A stretch of DNA of 61,668 nt, taken from the NCBI RefSeq assembly GCF_904846605.1, contig NZ_CAJHBI010000022.1:1-61668 (forward strand), given 5' to 3'. A program made the position numbers and the translations under genes. Below, piece after piece: positions 17,633 through 27,393 of this stretch. The notes under the pieces are model-generated. The model saw nothing but the letters and a program-made list of their open reading frames with translations, had not been told where the DNA came from and did no database searches. Each line of letters starts with the position of its first letter. The stretch's first letter is position 1. The DNA comes from Psychrobacter sp. 72-O-c (GTDB lineage Bacteria; Pseudomonadota; Gammaproteobacteria; Pseudomonadales; Moraxellaceae).

Positions 17633-18730
17633 ATGAAAACACCGCATATATTAATGATGGCCGCTGGCACAGGTGGGCATGTCTTTCCAGCGCTTGCGGT
17701 TAGTGAGGCGCTTACCCAGCGCGGTGCGGTCATTCATTGGCTTGGTACAGAAAATGGTATGGAGAATGGCTTAGTCGAACCAGCCGGCTATACGTTTCAT
17801 GCTATTGCTATGCAAGGTTTGCGTGGTAAAGGGGTAGGGCGACTGCTCAAAATGCCAGTGACTTTATTATCAGCAACTATGGCCGTCATTAAAATTATTC
17901 GCAGTAATAAGATTGACATGGTGGTGGGTTTTGGTGGTTATGTGACCGCGCCTGGCGGGATTGCTGCGCGCATGACGGGCACGCCGCTGATTATTCATGA
18001 GCAAAATGCGATTGCGGGTATGAGCAATCGTTACTTGGCTAAAATATCTACTAAGGTGTTGCAAGCCTTTGAGAACACCTTTGCCAATAGTCAGCTTGAT
18101 GCTAAGTTTAGTACTAAGCTTGAAACTGTTGGCAATCCGGTGCGCAATGCTATTACTGGCGTTGCTGCGCCATCTGCTCGTTATGATGTCATGGATAAGT
18201 CTCCACTACGACTATTGGTTGTTGGCGGATCACTGGGTGCGCAAGTTTTAAATGACACCGTTCCCAAAGCATTAGCGTTGACAGCTCGCCCATTTGAGGT
18301 ACGTCATCAATGTGGGCGTAATAATGAAACGCAAACGCAAGCGACTTATGACAGCGAAGAGTTAAGCCAACACCAGATCACTGTGCAACCTTTTATCGAT
18401 GATATGGCAGTCGCTTATAATTGGGCAGATGTCATTGTCTGCCGTGCTGGCGCGTTGACGGTTACCGAAATTCAAAACGTTGGTATAGCAGCAATTTTTG
18501 TGCCACTGCCAAGTGCCGTCGATGATCATCAAACGGCTAACGCTCGCACTCTAACATTGCATGATGCCGCCATTTTATTACCGCAAGCTGAGCTGACACC
18601 TCAGCGTTTAGGTAATGAGCTTGCTGCTTTTGATCGGCGTACTTGCTTAGAGATGGCAAAGAAAGGTCATGCTATTGCCAATCGTAGCGCCAGTCAACAA
18701 GTCGCAGATATTATTTGGCAAGCGCTGTAG
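17633..18730 (+). CDS. murG: UDP-GlcNAc:lipid I GlcNAc transferase MurG
   Basis: Adds GlcNAc to lipid I to give lipid II on the inner face of the inner membrane; MurJ (8.6 kb) then flips it. The 365-residue GT-B enzyme shows the loop MAAGTGGHVFPALAVSEAL, VVGFGGYVTAPGGIAARM with IIHEQNAIAG, the second glycine loop VVGGSLGAQVLNDTVP, and the donor site VCRAGALTVTEI ... VPLPSAVDDHQTANA. All as expected. First gene of the cell-wall/division block; murC follows after 93 bases. Confidence 0.96.
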   Translation: MKTPHILMMAAGTGGHVFPALAVSEALTQRGAVIHWLGTENGMENGLVEPAGYTFHAIAMQGLRGKGVGRLLKMPVTLLSATMAVIKIIRSNKIDMVVGFGGYVTAPGGIAARMTGTPLIIHEQNAIAGMSNRYLAKISTKVLQAFENTFANSQLDAKFSTKLETVGNPVRNAITGVAAPSARYDVMDKSPLRLLVVGGSLGAQVLNDTVPKALALTARPFEVRHQCGRNNETQTQATYDSEELSQHQITVQPFIDDMAVAYNWADVIVCRAGALTVTEIQNVGIAAIFVPLPSAVDDHQTANARTLTLHDAAILLPQAELTPQRLGNELAAFDRRTCLEMAKKGHAIANRSASQQVADIIWQAL

Positions 18731-18823
18731 CAAACCTGATGAGCTAAGCGTCCATTGTCATGACTGTTTGTTTTTATATTCGATGCACCCGTATTTATTA
18801 TTCCTTAATAAAGAGAGAATTCT

Positions 18824-20296
18824 ATGTCCCCAACCACTTCTGCTAATGCCGTATCTGCTGCGACCATCACGAAAGCTTTGCCTAAACGTCTAATTGAGAT
18901 TCCAGAGATGCGCCGGATTCAGCATTTGCACTTTGTAGGTATTGGTGGATCGGGAATGTGCGGTATTGCTGAGGTGATGAGCAATCAAGGCTATCAAGTA
19001 AGTGGCTCAGATATTACCGAAAGCCCAGTGACTAAGCGTTTACAGGACATTGGTATCGAGATATTTATCGGACATGACTCTAAAAATATCGAGCATGCTG
19101 ACGTGATAGTAGTGTCATCCGCAATTGATCGCAGCAATCCGGAAATTAAAGCGGCGCTTAAAGCGCGTCTGCCGGTAGTACGCCGCGCTGATATGCTTGG
19201 TGAACTGATGCGCTATCGTCATGGTATTGCGGTTGCTGGCGCGCATGGTAAAACCACCACTACCAGTTTGTTGACTACCATGCTTGCTGAAGGACAGCTG
19301 GACCCAACCTATGTGATTGGCGGCAAGCTTAATGCTTCAGGCAAGAATGCGGCGCTGGGTAGTAGCCGGTTTTTAGTCGCTGAAGCAGATGAGTCAGACG
19401 CGTCATTTTTGTCGCTGCATCCGATGGCAGCGATTGTGACCAATATTGACCAAGACCATATGGAAACTTATGAGAACAGCTTTGAGAAGTTAAAAGCGGC
19501 TTATATCCAGTTTTTACAAAACATGCCATTTTACGGTCTCGCTGTAGTCTGCGGTGATGACCCCGAACTGTATGCGATGATTGATGATATTGCGCGTCCG
19601 GTATTGACCTTTGGACTTGAGCCTTTCAACGATGTACAGGCGATTGATGTGATCGTCGAAGGCACCAAAACCCACTTTACCGTTCTGCGCCGCGACCGTG
19701 AGCCTCTGCGCCTGACCTTAAATATTCCTGGGATTCATAACGTTTATAATGCGCTGGCTGCCATTACCATGGCAACTGACGAAGGTGTTGATGATGAGGC
19801 CATTAAGCGCGCGTTACAAAAATTTGAAGGTGTCGGTCGACGCTTTGAGCAGCATCCGTCAGTTGCCATCGATGGTGGCGACATATTATTCATTGATGAT
19901 TACGGTCACCATCCTAGAGAAGTCGATGCTACCATTAAAGCGGCGCGTCAAAGTTTCCCTGAGCGCCGTTTAGTAATGCTATTTCAGCCGCACCGCTATA
20001 GCCGTACCCGCGATTGCTTTGATGACTTTGTCGAAGTACTTTCAACGGTTGATGAGCTCTTATTATTAGACGTCTATTCCGCAGGCGAAAACCCCATTGC
20101 CGGTGCAGATACTAAATCACTGGCACGTAGTATTCGCTTACGCGGCGCGGTTGAGCCCACTATTATCGATAAAGATAATATCGCGCCAGTCATGCAACGT
20201 TTGCTACAAGCGAATGATATGCTTCTCACCCAAGGTGCTGGAAATATAGGTCAAATTGCGACTGACTTGGCCGCCAATGCTTTATATATCAAATAA
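18824..20296 (+). CDS. murC: UDP-N-acetylmuramate--L-alanine ligase
   Basis: Adds the first amino acid of the peptidoglycan stem in the cytoplasm. The 490-residue protein has [17 protein letters not shown], the ATP loop [24 protein letters not shown] and the C-terminal domain [10 protein letters not shown] with PHRYSRTRD. Length is typical. A run of about 20 Ser/Thr/Ala-rich residues precedes the core. SD AGAGAG upstream of ATG 18824 supports the start. Confidence 0.97.
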   Translation: MSPTTSANAVSAATITKALPKRLIEIPEMRRIQHLHFVGIGGSGMCGIAEVMSNQGYQVSGSDITESPVTKRLQDIGIEIFIGHDSKNIEHADVIVVSSAIDRSNPEIKAALKARLPVVRRADMLGELMRYRHGIAVAGAHGKTTTTSLLTTMLAEGQLDPTYVIGGKLNASGKNAALGSSRFLVAEADESDASFLSLHPMAAIVTNIDQDHMETYENSFEKLKAAYIQFLQNMPFYGLAVVCGDDPELYAMIDDIARPVLTFGLEPFNDVQAIDVIVEGTKTHFTVLRRDREPLRLTLNIPGIHNVYNALAAITMATDEGVDDEAIKRALQKFEGVGRRFEQHPSVAIDGGDILFIDDYGHHPREVDATIKAARQSFPERRLVMLFQPHRYSRTRDCFDDFVEVLSTVDELLLLDVYSAGENPIAGADTKSLARSIRLRGAVEPTIIDKDNIAPVMQRLLQANDMLLTQGAGNIGQIATDLAANALYIK

Positions 20297-20422
20297 CTAC
20301 TTAAAATAAATTATATCCTAATAGCTATATATAGAGTTATACCTATAAGATTATTCGTAGCTTGATAATATTGTGCCTATTAATGGTGTTCATTAAGATA
20401 TCAGGTAAAGCATCAAGAAAAT

Positions 20423-20458
20423 ATTAGGAACTACATTAGGAACTACATTAGGAACCAT
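20423..20458 (+). promoter_or_regulatory. Triplicated 12-bp Shine-Dalgarno repeat before ddl
   Basis: ATTAGGAACTAC occurs at 20423-20434 and 20435-20446, and a third copy (ATTAGGAACCAT) at 20447-20458. Each copy contains AGGAA. The last AGGAA is 8 bases before the ddl ATG at 20463 and is the natural ribosome site. The two upstream copies are spare SD-like sequences; repeat number could shift by slippage. Confidence 0.8.
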
Positions 20459-20462
20459 CATC

Positions 20463-21590
20463 ATGACCAGTAATAGCAACAGCAATAATAAAACAAATAG
20501 TGAAGCTTCTAATGATCTAACTGGCAAAGATCTAACTGACAACAATCAGGATTGGGGTGCGGTCAATATTGTCAACCCAGAGTCCGCACTGGCTGCTGCT
20601 GCTCAAACTGAGCAAGATGATAATAAAGTACCGAGTGGTGAGCAGAGTCAAAATACAGTAGTAGCGTCTAAGCCAGCGTTAGATGCTAGTGTGTTTGGCA
20701 AAGTAGCCGTTGTTTATGGTGGTAATAGTAACGAGCGTAGCGTGTCCTTAGATAGCGGCGCAGCTGTATTGCAAGCGCTACAAAATCAAGGCGTTGATGC
20801 CACTCATTATGATCCAAAGCATCAAGATATTGCTGAGCTGCGCGATTATGATCGTGTGTTTAACGTCTTGCATGGTCGCGGCGGTGAAGATGGCTTGCTA
20901 CAAGGGGTATTGCAGTGGTTGGATGTCCCGCAGACAGGATCAGGTGTCTTAGCGTCGGCACTTGGTATGGATAAAATACGCACCAAGCAGCTATGGCAAG
21001 GATGCGGCTTATCGACCGCACCGTTTTCATTGCTTACTGCCAACACCGACTGGCAGCAAGTGGTTAATATGCTGGGGCTGCCGCTGATTATTAAACCAGT
21101 ACATGAAGGCTCAAGTATTGGCATGACTAAGGTTAATCATCTTGATGAGCTTCCTGCCGCCTATGCAACTGCGGTTCAATGCGGCGATGCGGTGATGGCA
21201 GAGCGCTGGATTACCGGACGCGAATTTACCATCGTTATTGTTGATGATGAGGCTTATCCGGTCATTCGTCTAGAACCTGCTGACATTACCAACTTCTATG
21301 ACTTTGAAGCTAAGTATAATCGTGATGATACCAGCTACTATATCCCTTGCGGCTTAAGCACCGCTGACGAAAAACATCTACAAGACTTGAGCCTTGCCGC
21401 TTTTCGCGCTGTTGATGCCAAAGGTTGGGGACGTATCGATGCGATGCAAGACGAGGCTGGCAACTTTTGGCTGCTCGAGATTAATACCGTACCAGGCATG
21501 ACTAGCCATAGCTTAGTCCCTATGGCAGCCAAAGCTCGTGGTATGGATTTTGACACTTTATGTTGGCATATCCTAGCGCAGACTCTATAG
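20463..21590 (+). CDS. ddl: D-alanine--D-alanine ligase with an N-terminal extension
   Basis: Joins two D-alanines for the peptidoglycan stem. The catalytic region starts at about residue 77 (GKVAVVYGGNSNERSVSLDSG) and continues with VFNVLHGRGGEDG, LPLIIKPVHEGSSIGM, the omega-loop region TNFYDFEAKYNRDDTSYYIPC and LLEINTVPGMTSHSL, all diagnostic. At 375 residues it is about 70 longer than usual because of an Asn/Ser/Asp/Gln-rich leader, probably disordered. The SD repeat favours ATG 20463; GTG 20691 inside VFGKVAV would give a normal-length enzyme. Part of the dcw block; a 523-base gap follows. Confidence 0.93.
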   Translation: MTSNSNSNNKTNSEASNDLTGKDLTDNNQDWGAVNIVNPESALAAAAQTEQDDNKVPSGEQSQNTVVASKPALDASVFGKVAVVYGGNSNERSVSLDSGAAVLQALQNQGVDATHYDPKHQDIAELRDYDRVFNVLHGRGGEDGLLQGVLQWLDVPQTGSGVLASALGMDKIRTKQLWQGCGLSTAPFSLLTANTDWQQVVNMLGLPLIIKPVHEGSSIGMTKVNHLDELPAAYATAVQCGDAVMAERWITGREFTIVIVDDEAYPVIRLEPADITNFYDFEAKYNRDDTSYYIPCGLSTADEKHLQDLSLAAFRAVDAKGWGRIDAMQDEAGNFWLLEINTVPGMTSHSLVPMAAKARGMDFDTLCWHILAQTL

Positions 21591-22113
21591 TAATCTAAAG
21601 CGGCTTATAGCAATTACTATAGTAATTAAGTCGGCGCAATGAGAAAATGCCAGTTGCAAGAACCAGTAGCGATTGTTTAAAAAACTAAATATTTAGCGGA
21701 ACGGAAATGGATAAGAAAAACGTTTAATGTATCGCTAGCCCTGCTACACCACAGCGTCATGTAATCTTGTGTAAATTCGTTAGTCATAGTATGGGTTAAG
21801 CTATTGTTTCACTGCAAAATACGTTAATATTGTAATGATTGGTCTACTTTGGTGACATTTATATTAATTTGTAAGTTTTTCTAATAAAATAGACAAGTAG
21901 AAAGCTTCAATAAGACTTATTAGTTAGACTAATAATGCTTTCTCGGTAATATTTAATGACTAAGTTATTTAATGACTAAGCTATCAAACGATCAAGAAAT
22001 CAGAATCTCAAATAAAAATAGTAGCAACATACTGGTGTCTATTAAAGATAAATAGACAGATATAAGTAAATAGTGCCTATCAAGCATAGGCGAATATAGG
22101 AATAAAGGTCACT
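21591..22113. promoter_or_regulatory. Long spacer upstream of ftsQ with a cruciform and a 16-bp tandem repeat
   Basis: A 523-base AT-rich gap where compact dcw clusters usually have none. It holds a nested hairpin: outer arms AGAAAGC (21899-21905) and GCTTTCT (21937-21943), inner arms TTATTAG (21917-21923) and CTAATAA (21929-21935). It is followed by two 16-bp copies of ATTTAATGACTAAGTT at 21951-21966 and 21967-21982 (one change). No ORF. Likely holds the promoter(s) of ftsQAZ; the hairpin could terminate or attenuate upstream transcripts, but there is no long T tract. Confidence 0.5.
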
Positions 22114-22911
22114 ATGGCTCAAACTGTCAACGACGTAACTGACTTGATGAGTGATAAGACCCGTCGTCCGAAAGCCAGTTTCCAAATACCAATTGCCATT
22201 AAATATTTTTTTATGATGTTGGTAATAGGAATGTTGTTGTTAATATTGATAATGGGCGGTAAAGCGTTACGTGATGCGCCGCCTGCAGCTATTCATGTTA
22301 GCACTCAAGGCCTGACCGCCACTCAATACCAAGCCCTACAGCAGGTAATGGGCCAGCAGAGAGTGAGTAGTTTCTTTACCTCTGATTTACAGGTGTTAAG
22401 AGACATCACTATGGGTCTTTCTTGGGTCGATCAGGTTAGTATAACCCGTGATTGGCAAAACGGCATTGTGGTTAAGGCCTTGCCCAAGCAGGCAGTGGCT
22501 AATTTTGGTACAGAGCGGCTGGTTGATGCTAAGGGGACAGTATTTGTACCCGCTGATGACCGAGAGCTGACCCAAGTTCAGTTTGCTACCTTGCAAGGCG
22601 AGATGACCCAAGCGCCAGTTATTATGCAACAAATGCAGCAAATAAATGGTTGGTATGCACCCCTTGATATGCGGGTTGAAGACATTATTTTATCCCCAAG
22701 GATGACTTGGCTAATTCGCTTTGATAATGGACTTCGTGTTATTGTCGATAACGAAAATACCGCGCAAAAGTTGCTGAATTTAAGTCAGCTGCTCGGTAAT
22801 CAATTAGACAGTCGCCGTGCTGATATGCAATCGATAGATTTACGTTATAAGAATGGTTTCACTATTGCTTGGAATATCAAAGCCCCGCAGACGGAAACTT
22901 CTGACGAGTAG
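22114..22911 (+). CDS. ftsQ: Cell division protein FtsQ
   Basis: Bitopic inner-membrane protein that links early and late divisome proteins (FtsK to FtsLB). The 265-residue protein has a cytoplasmic N-terminus, one membrane helix at about 32-51 (FFMMLVIGMLLLILIMGG), then a periplasmic POTRA-like region (IHVSTQGLTATQYQALQQVM) and the beta domain with LPKQAVANFGTERLVDAKGTVF. Similarity within FtsQ is low, so position between ddl and ftsA is important support. Confidence 0.9.
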   Translation: MAQTVNDVTDLMSDKTRRPKASFQIPIAIKYFFMMLVIGMLLLILIMGGKALRDAPPAAIHVSTQGLTATQYQALQQVMGQQRVSSFFTSDLQVLRDITMGLSWVDQVSITRDWQNGIVVKALPKQAVANFGTERLVDAKGTVFVPADDRELTQVQFATLQGEMTQAPVIMQQMQQINGWYAPLDMRVEDIILSPRMTWLIRFDNGLRVIVDNENTAQKLLNLSQLLGNQLDSRRADMQSIDLRYKNGFTIAWNIKAPQTETSDE

Positions 22912-23085
22912 TCAGCCCCTTAACTTATGTAGATAGTCTAGATAAATAGTATAGGTTGATAGTATAGATTAATTATTTAACATAAGAATCTTGCTTTCGA
23001 TATCACAGCGTTTTATAGCGTTCATTCTAATGACTCAACAGGGACGTCATCCAGTCTCCTGTTTAGCGATAATTTGTTTGGTACC

Positions 23086-24378
23086 ATGAAAAATACTGAA
23101 AATCTGGTTGTTGTTCATCTAAGTGCCACGGCAGTCTATGCCGTCATTGGCAGCGTTGTCTCTGCAAAAGACATTCGTATTATGGGTGTGGGACAAGTTA
23201 AAAACAGTGACTTTTATCAAGGTCAAATCAAACATCGTGAACGCTTACAAGGCGCGATCAAACAAGCCATCCAAGAAGCGGAAGATACTGCAAATTGCCG
23301 TGTGCACAGCGTTTGGCTGACCTTAGCAACACCTGAATTATCTAGTAAAAATAGTGCCGGTCATGTGGACGTAGAGGATGAAGTGGTGCGCGCTCAAGAT
23401 ATGGTACAAGCCTTATCTAATGCTAAGTCGCAAGACCTACCTTCTGATTATTATTTGATGCATTGTTGTCAACAAGGCATTTATGTCGATGACCAAGAGT
23501 TCATGGTTGATGATGCGATTGAAACAGTGGCGCACAATATTACTGTGATGTATCACATGATGATGCTACCTGTCGCCAGCCGTCAAAACATACAAAAACT
23601 ATTACAAAGCTGTGATGTCGGGATCGATCATATTGTTTTCGATGCCGTTACCAGCGCCGAATATAGCCTAATGGCAGAAGAACGTCAGCAAGGTGTTTGC
23701 TTAGTGGATATTGGCGCCAGTAGTACCAGTATCTGTGTCTATAAAGAGAATAAACTGATCTTTACCCATTGTGTGGCAACGGGTAGTCATGAAGTGACCA
23801 TGGATATCTCAGCAGATATCGGTATTTCGATGATAGAAGCTGAGAAACTTAAAAAATCTCATGGTACCGTTGATGTCCATAGCGTAGATCCCAGCTCGTT
23901 TTTTATATTTAGACCACAAGGTTTAAGCGATGAGATTAATGTCAATGTGTATAACTTGGCACGAATCATTGAAGCGCGTTATATCAGAATTTTTACTGAA
24001 GTGGCTCGTCAGTTGCATGAGGCTGATCTGCTAAGTTATATTGATCGCGGTATCGTACTTACTGGCGGTGGTAGTAGCATTAAAGGCATGGTGCCGTTTG
24101 CCAAAAAACTACTTAAAATGTCAGTAGTATTGACCAATACTCATCCTGACATTAGCGCTTATAACCATTTTGATAATGATGAATCGTTTAAGCAACTCAA
24201 TAATCAGGTTAATGACCGTGCCTACTATACAGCTTTTGGTACTTTGTTATACAGCCAAAGCGAGCAGTTTCGCCACAGTGAAAAAAGCGAGCCTGAAGCC
24301 ATTCAGAAAGGTCGAGTAAAAGGTGTGTTTCAAAGTGCAGGGCAGCGTTTTAATCAGGTACTAAAAAAAATATTGTAA
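23086..24378 (+). CDS. ftsA: Cell division protein FtsA
   Basis: Actin-like ATPase that tethers FtsZ to the membrane. The 430-residue form starts at ATG 23086 (MKNTENLVVVHLSATAVYAVIG); TTG 23074 is less likely. ATP-site motifs include CLVDIGASSTSICVYKE and VLTGGGSSIKGMVPFAKK. The C-terminal 17 residues, FQSAGQRFNQVLKKIL, form the expected amphipathic membrane-targeting helix. The first loop is less canonical than in E. coli FtsA (usually VGLDIGTTK-like), but all else fits. Follows ftsQ by 174 bases. Confidence 0.93.
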   Translation: MKNTENLVVVHLSATAVYAVIGSVVSAKDIRIMGVGQVKNSDFYQGQIKHRERLQGAIKQAIQEAEDTANCRVHSVWLTLATPELSSKNSAGHVDVEDEVVRAQDMVQALSNAKSQDLPSDYYLMHCCQQGIYVDDQEFMVDDAIETVAHNITVMYHMMMLPVASRQNIQKLLQSCDVGIDHIVFDAVTSAEYSLMAEERQQGVCLVDIGASSTSICVYKENKLIFTHCVATGSHEVTMDISADIGISMIEAEKLKKSHGTVDVHSVDPSSFFIFRPQGLSDEINVNVYNLARIIEARYIRIFTEVARQLHEADLLSYIDRGIVLTGGGSSIKGMVPFAKKLLKMSVVLTNTHPDISAYNHFDNDESFKQLNNQVNDRAYYTAFGTLLYSQSEQFRHSEKSEPEAIQKGRVKGVFQSAGQRFNQVLKKIL

Positions 24379-24651
24379 CAACATCTGCAAAAGTGCTTTG
24401 ATAATAAAGGACGCACTTTACGAGATGTACCCAGATTATGACATTCAGATCATGCAACAGTGTGAAGAGCGATGTCAAAATCAAGGTTACAAGCAACAAT
24501 GATATATTTACTTTCAAGCTTAAAATGGATTGTTTAAGCCGAAACCCTATTTTATTTAGAAACATTTATATATAGTAAGTCGATAGTACGTCATGCAAGT
24601 GTGTTACCACGTATTGCTCATCATGCTATCTGCAACTGGAGAATCTTTTTT
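24379..24651. promoter_or_regulatory. ftsA-ftsZ spacer with a hairpin
   Basis: A 273-base gap. CATCT (24382-24386) with AAAGTGC (24390-24396) can pair with GCACTTT (24413-24419) and AGATG (24423-24427), a stem with an internal loop just after ftsA. No T run, so it may be an RNA-processing or attenuation structure. GGAG at about 24637-24640 precedes the ftsZ ATG at 24652. Confidence 0.45.
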
Positions 24652-25839
24652 ATGTCAAAATACACTATGCCAGATGATAATCAACTTCAAAACAACGGTC
24701 AGGCTCGCTTCATCGTATTTGGTGTGGGCGGCGGCGGCGGCAATGCAGTTGAACACATGGTGCAACAAGGTATTAAAGGCGTGACGTTTGTTTGTGCCAA
24801 TACTGATAAACAAGCCCTTGATCGTCTAACCGCTCCTCATAAGTTACAACTGGGTGCAAAGAGTAATCGTGGTCTTGGCGCAGGTGCCAATCCAGAAGTG
24901 GGACGCGAGTCCGCTGAAAGTGAAGAAGAATCTATCCGTGCCTTACTCGAAAACGCAGATATGGTCTTTATTACTGCCGGAATGGGCGGTGGTACAGGTA
25001 CCGGTGCTGCTCCAGTAGTCGCACGTATCGCTAAAGAAATGGAAGTATTGACCGTTGCAGTAGTGACCACGCCATTCAAGTTTGAAGGTGGTAAGCGTAT
25101 TAAAGCCGCTAAGGCTGGTATTGAACAACTGACTAATTTTGTGGACTCTATTATTACTATCCCGAATGACAAGCTAATGAGTGTCTACGGCAATCTTTCA
25201 ATGCAAGACGCTTTCAAAAAAGCAGATGACGTGCTCATGCATGCGGTGCAAGGTATTGCTGAGACTATCGCTCGTTCAGGTCTAGTGAATATTGATTTTA
25301 ACGATATCCGTACCGCGATGACTGCTAAAGGGCATGCGATGATGGGTATTGGCCGTGCTAGCGGTGATGATCGCGCACGTGAAGCGACTGAAAAAGCTAT
25401 TAAGTCGCCATTACTTGATGATTTGCGTTTAGAGAATGCTAAAGGTTTGTTGGTTAACGTCATCTCTTCGCAAAGCTTATCACTAGACGAGTTTAGCAAA
25501 ATCAGTGAAATCGTTGAAGGTATTACTGACACCGATGACGCTAATATTTTCTATGGCTCAGTGGTTGATGAGGATATGGGCGATGAGTTACACGTTACCG
25601 TTATTGCCACAGGTCTGACCTTAGATGAGTATGCAGAACCTGAGGCTCCTCAGCCAATCCCTTCTGTTACCAGCACACAACCGGTTGATCCTAATCTTCA
25701 TACCAGTGCGTTGAACAGTCAAAAGCAGTCACAAAACCAGCTGTATCAAGACAGTATTACGCGCTCGCCTAGCCAAGAGCAACCGCAGACTAAGACCAAC
25801 AGTATCCAAGATTATCTAAAACGTCAGCAGAATAAATAA
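24652..25839 (+). CDS. ftsZ: Cell division protein FtsZ
   Basis: Tubulin-like GTPase that forms the division ring. The 395-residue form has VFGVGGGGGNAVEHM at the N-terminus, the GTP signature loop GMGGGTGTGAAPVVA, NVDSII-type T7 region (FNDIRTAM following LVNID) and the conserved C-terminal tail IQDYLKRQQ that binds FtsA/ZipA. A Pro/Gln/Ser-rich linker separates core and tail. The ATG at 24652 (MSKYTMPDD) with GGAG upstream is preferred; the frame is open to 24601. Confidence 0.97.
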   Translation: MSKYTMPDDNQLQNNGQARFIVFGVGGGGGNAVEHMVQQGIKGVTFVCANTDKQALDRLTAPHKLQLGAKSNRGLGAGANPEVGRESAESEEESIRALLENADMVFITAGMGGGTGTGAAPVVARIAKEMEVLTVAVVTTPFKFEGGKRIKAAKAGIEQLTNFVDSIITIPNDKLMSVYGNLSMQDAFKKADDVLMHAVQGIAETIARSGLVNIDFNDIRTAMTAKGHAMMGIGRASGDDRAREATEKAIKSPLLDDLRLENAKGLLVNVISSQSLSLDEFSKISEIVEGITDTDDANIFYGSVVDEDMGDELHVTVIATGLTLDEYAEPEAPQPIPSVTSTQPVDPNLHTSALNSQKQSQNQLYQDSITRSPSQEQPQTKTNSIQDYLKRQQNK

Positions 25840-26189
25840 TTCAATTGTTTGGATGGGTGTTAGAGCTATGAATAGTTTTTAGTCTTGTTCTTTATTAACA
25901 TTCTTATATAGTCTTTAGATACCTTCGTATAAATAAAAAACCAGCGCATTGACGCTGGTTTTTTTGTGGCTATCGGCTAAAAATGTGGTAAAACACAGGA
26001 ATTTATTAACTTTTTTCTTATATTTTGTGTTCTTTCTACCCTCATAGTGAGTAAATTTTACTAGAAAATTCTTCATGATGAGCTATATCAATCAGAGAGA
26101 TAAGTAATTAGCCTGTTTTAATTATAGCGAATCGGAGTCAAGTAATGGTACACTAGGGCAATTGTAACAAGATATGTGGGAAAGAAGCC
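25840..26189. other. Spacer between ftsZ and lpxC
   Basis: Contains the ftsZ terminator (25935-25965) and then about 220 bases of AT-rich DNA without a gene. TACACT near 26151 could be the lpxC -10 hexamer; no clear -35. GGGAAAG just upstream of 26190 is a reasonable lpxC ribosome site. lpxC therefore probably has its own promoter. Confidence 0.4.
25935..25965 (+). terminator. Rho-independent terminator after ftsZ
   Basis: CCAGCG (25941-25946) pairs with CGCTGG (25953-25958) around CATTGA; flanking A run and a 7-T tract extend it. It ends the dcw transcript before lpxC. Confidence 0.9.
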
Positions 26190-27107
26190 ATGAACCAACG
26201 AACCATAAAAACAGCTATAGCCCTCACAGGTATCGGTCTGCATAGTGGCGAACCTGTTGACTTAGAGTTTCATCCACAGCCTGTTGATACGGGAGTAGTC
26301 TTTGAGCGCTCCGATATTAACGGCAGCTCACCGATTCCTGCTAGTGCTTTTTTGGTACAAGATACTATGATGTCATCGAATCTAGTATTTGGTGGTACGC
26401 GTGTTGGCACCGTTGAGCATTTATTGAGTGCGATTGCGGGACTTGGCATTGATAACTTATTAATTCGAGTCTCTGCCTCAGAGATTCCGATTATGGATGG
26501 TAGTGCCTCACCATTCGTCGGCCTACTACTACAAGCTGGCTTGTGTGAACAAGAAGGTTTAAAAAAGTTTTTGAGAATTGTGAAACCAGTACGAGTAAAA
26601 GTTGAAGATAAATGGGCAGAGCTACGTCCTTATGAAGGGTTTGAACTGAACTTCGAAATTGATTTTGATCATCCTGCCTTTGATAAAGACTTTCAACATG
26701 CACAATTGCGTTTTTCCACTCAAAATTTCATTGAGGAGTTAAGCTCGGCGCGTACTTTTGGTTTTTTACGTGATATTGAGGCGTTACGACAGAATAATCT
26801 TGCCTTAGGTGGCAGTATGGATAATGCGATTGTCATCGATGATGAGCATATTCTTAATGCTGAGGGTCTACGTTTTGCCGATGAGTTCGTCCGTCATAAG
26901 ATTTTAGATGCATTAGGAGACTTATATTTGATTGGCTATCCCATTTTAGGTCGTTTTAATGCCTATAAATCTGGTCATGCCTTAAACAATTTATTGGTAC
27001 GTGAAATATTGTCAGACCAAAGTAACTTTGAAATTGTAACTTTTGATGACAATGTAAACTGTCCTATTGAGTATTTGTCTGTAGCAGAGTTAACTGTTGA
27101 CGTTTGA
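26190..27107 (+). CDS. lpxC: UDP-3-O-acyl-N-acetylglucosamine deacetylase LpxC
   Basis: Zinc enzyme of the first committed step in lipid A synthesis. The 305-residue length is typical. Motifs: TALTGIGLHSGEPV-like N-terminus (seen as IALTGIGLHSGEPV), GTVEHLLSAIAGLGIDN with a zinc His, MDGSASPFVGLL, SARTFGFLRDIEALR, RHKILDALGDLYLIG (zinc His and Asp) and SGHALNN (catalytic His). In E. coli its level is set by FtsH proteolysis, and ftsH is 5 kb downstream here. Own transcription unit between two terminators. Confidence 0.97.
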   Translation: MNQRTIKTAIALTGIGLHSGEPVDLEFHPQPVDTGVVFERSDINGSSPIPASAFLVQDTMMSSNLVFGGTRVGTVEHLLSAIAGLGIDNLLIRVSASEIPIMDGSASPFVGLLLQAGLCEQEGLKKFLRIVKPVRVKVEDKWAELRPYEGFELNFEIDFDHPAFDKDFQHAQLRFSTQNFIEELSSARTFGFLRDIEALRQNNLALGGSMDNAIVIDDEHILNAEGLRFADEFVRHKILDALGDLYLIGYPILGRFNAYKSGHALNNLLVREILSDQSNFEIVTFDDNVNCPIEYLSVAELTVDV

Positions 27108-27250
27108 ACACACGAACATACACGATGTATCGCAACATTTACGTAAGATTACAAAGTTGGCCATACTTATCAGGATGATAATCGAAGAATAATATGGCAA
27201 AAGATTGATACATAAGTGGAAAGCTAGATAGTACCGTTACTTTGGGTCAT

Positions 27251-27308
27251 AAAAAATCGTCTGGTGGCGACATTCATATTTTGGATGTTACCACCAGACG
27301 ATTTTTTT
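27251..27308. terminator. Strong bidirectional terminator between lpxC and dciA
   Basis: A 17-base arm (27251-27267) pairs perfectly with 27291-27307. Inside it ACATTC and GGATGT can pair as well, giving a long stem. A runs and T runs flank it on both strands, so it can end lpxC (plus) and dciA (minus), which converge here. Confidence 0.92.
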
Positions 27309-27393
27309 TGTTTATAAAATCAGAAAATTCGTAAGATATTAATCAGATTTTCTTAATTTACTTACATAAGATTACATTGTAAGGTGAAGAATT

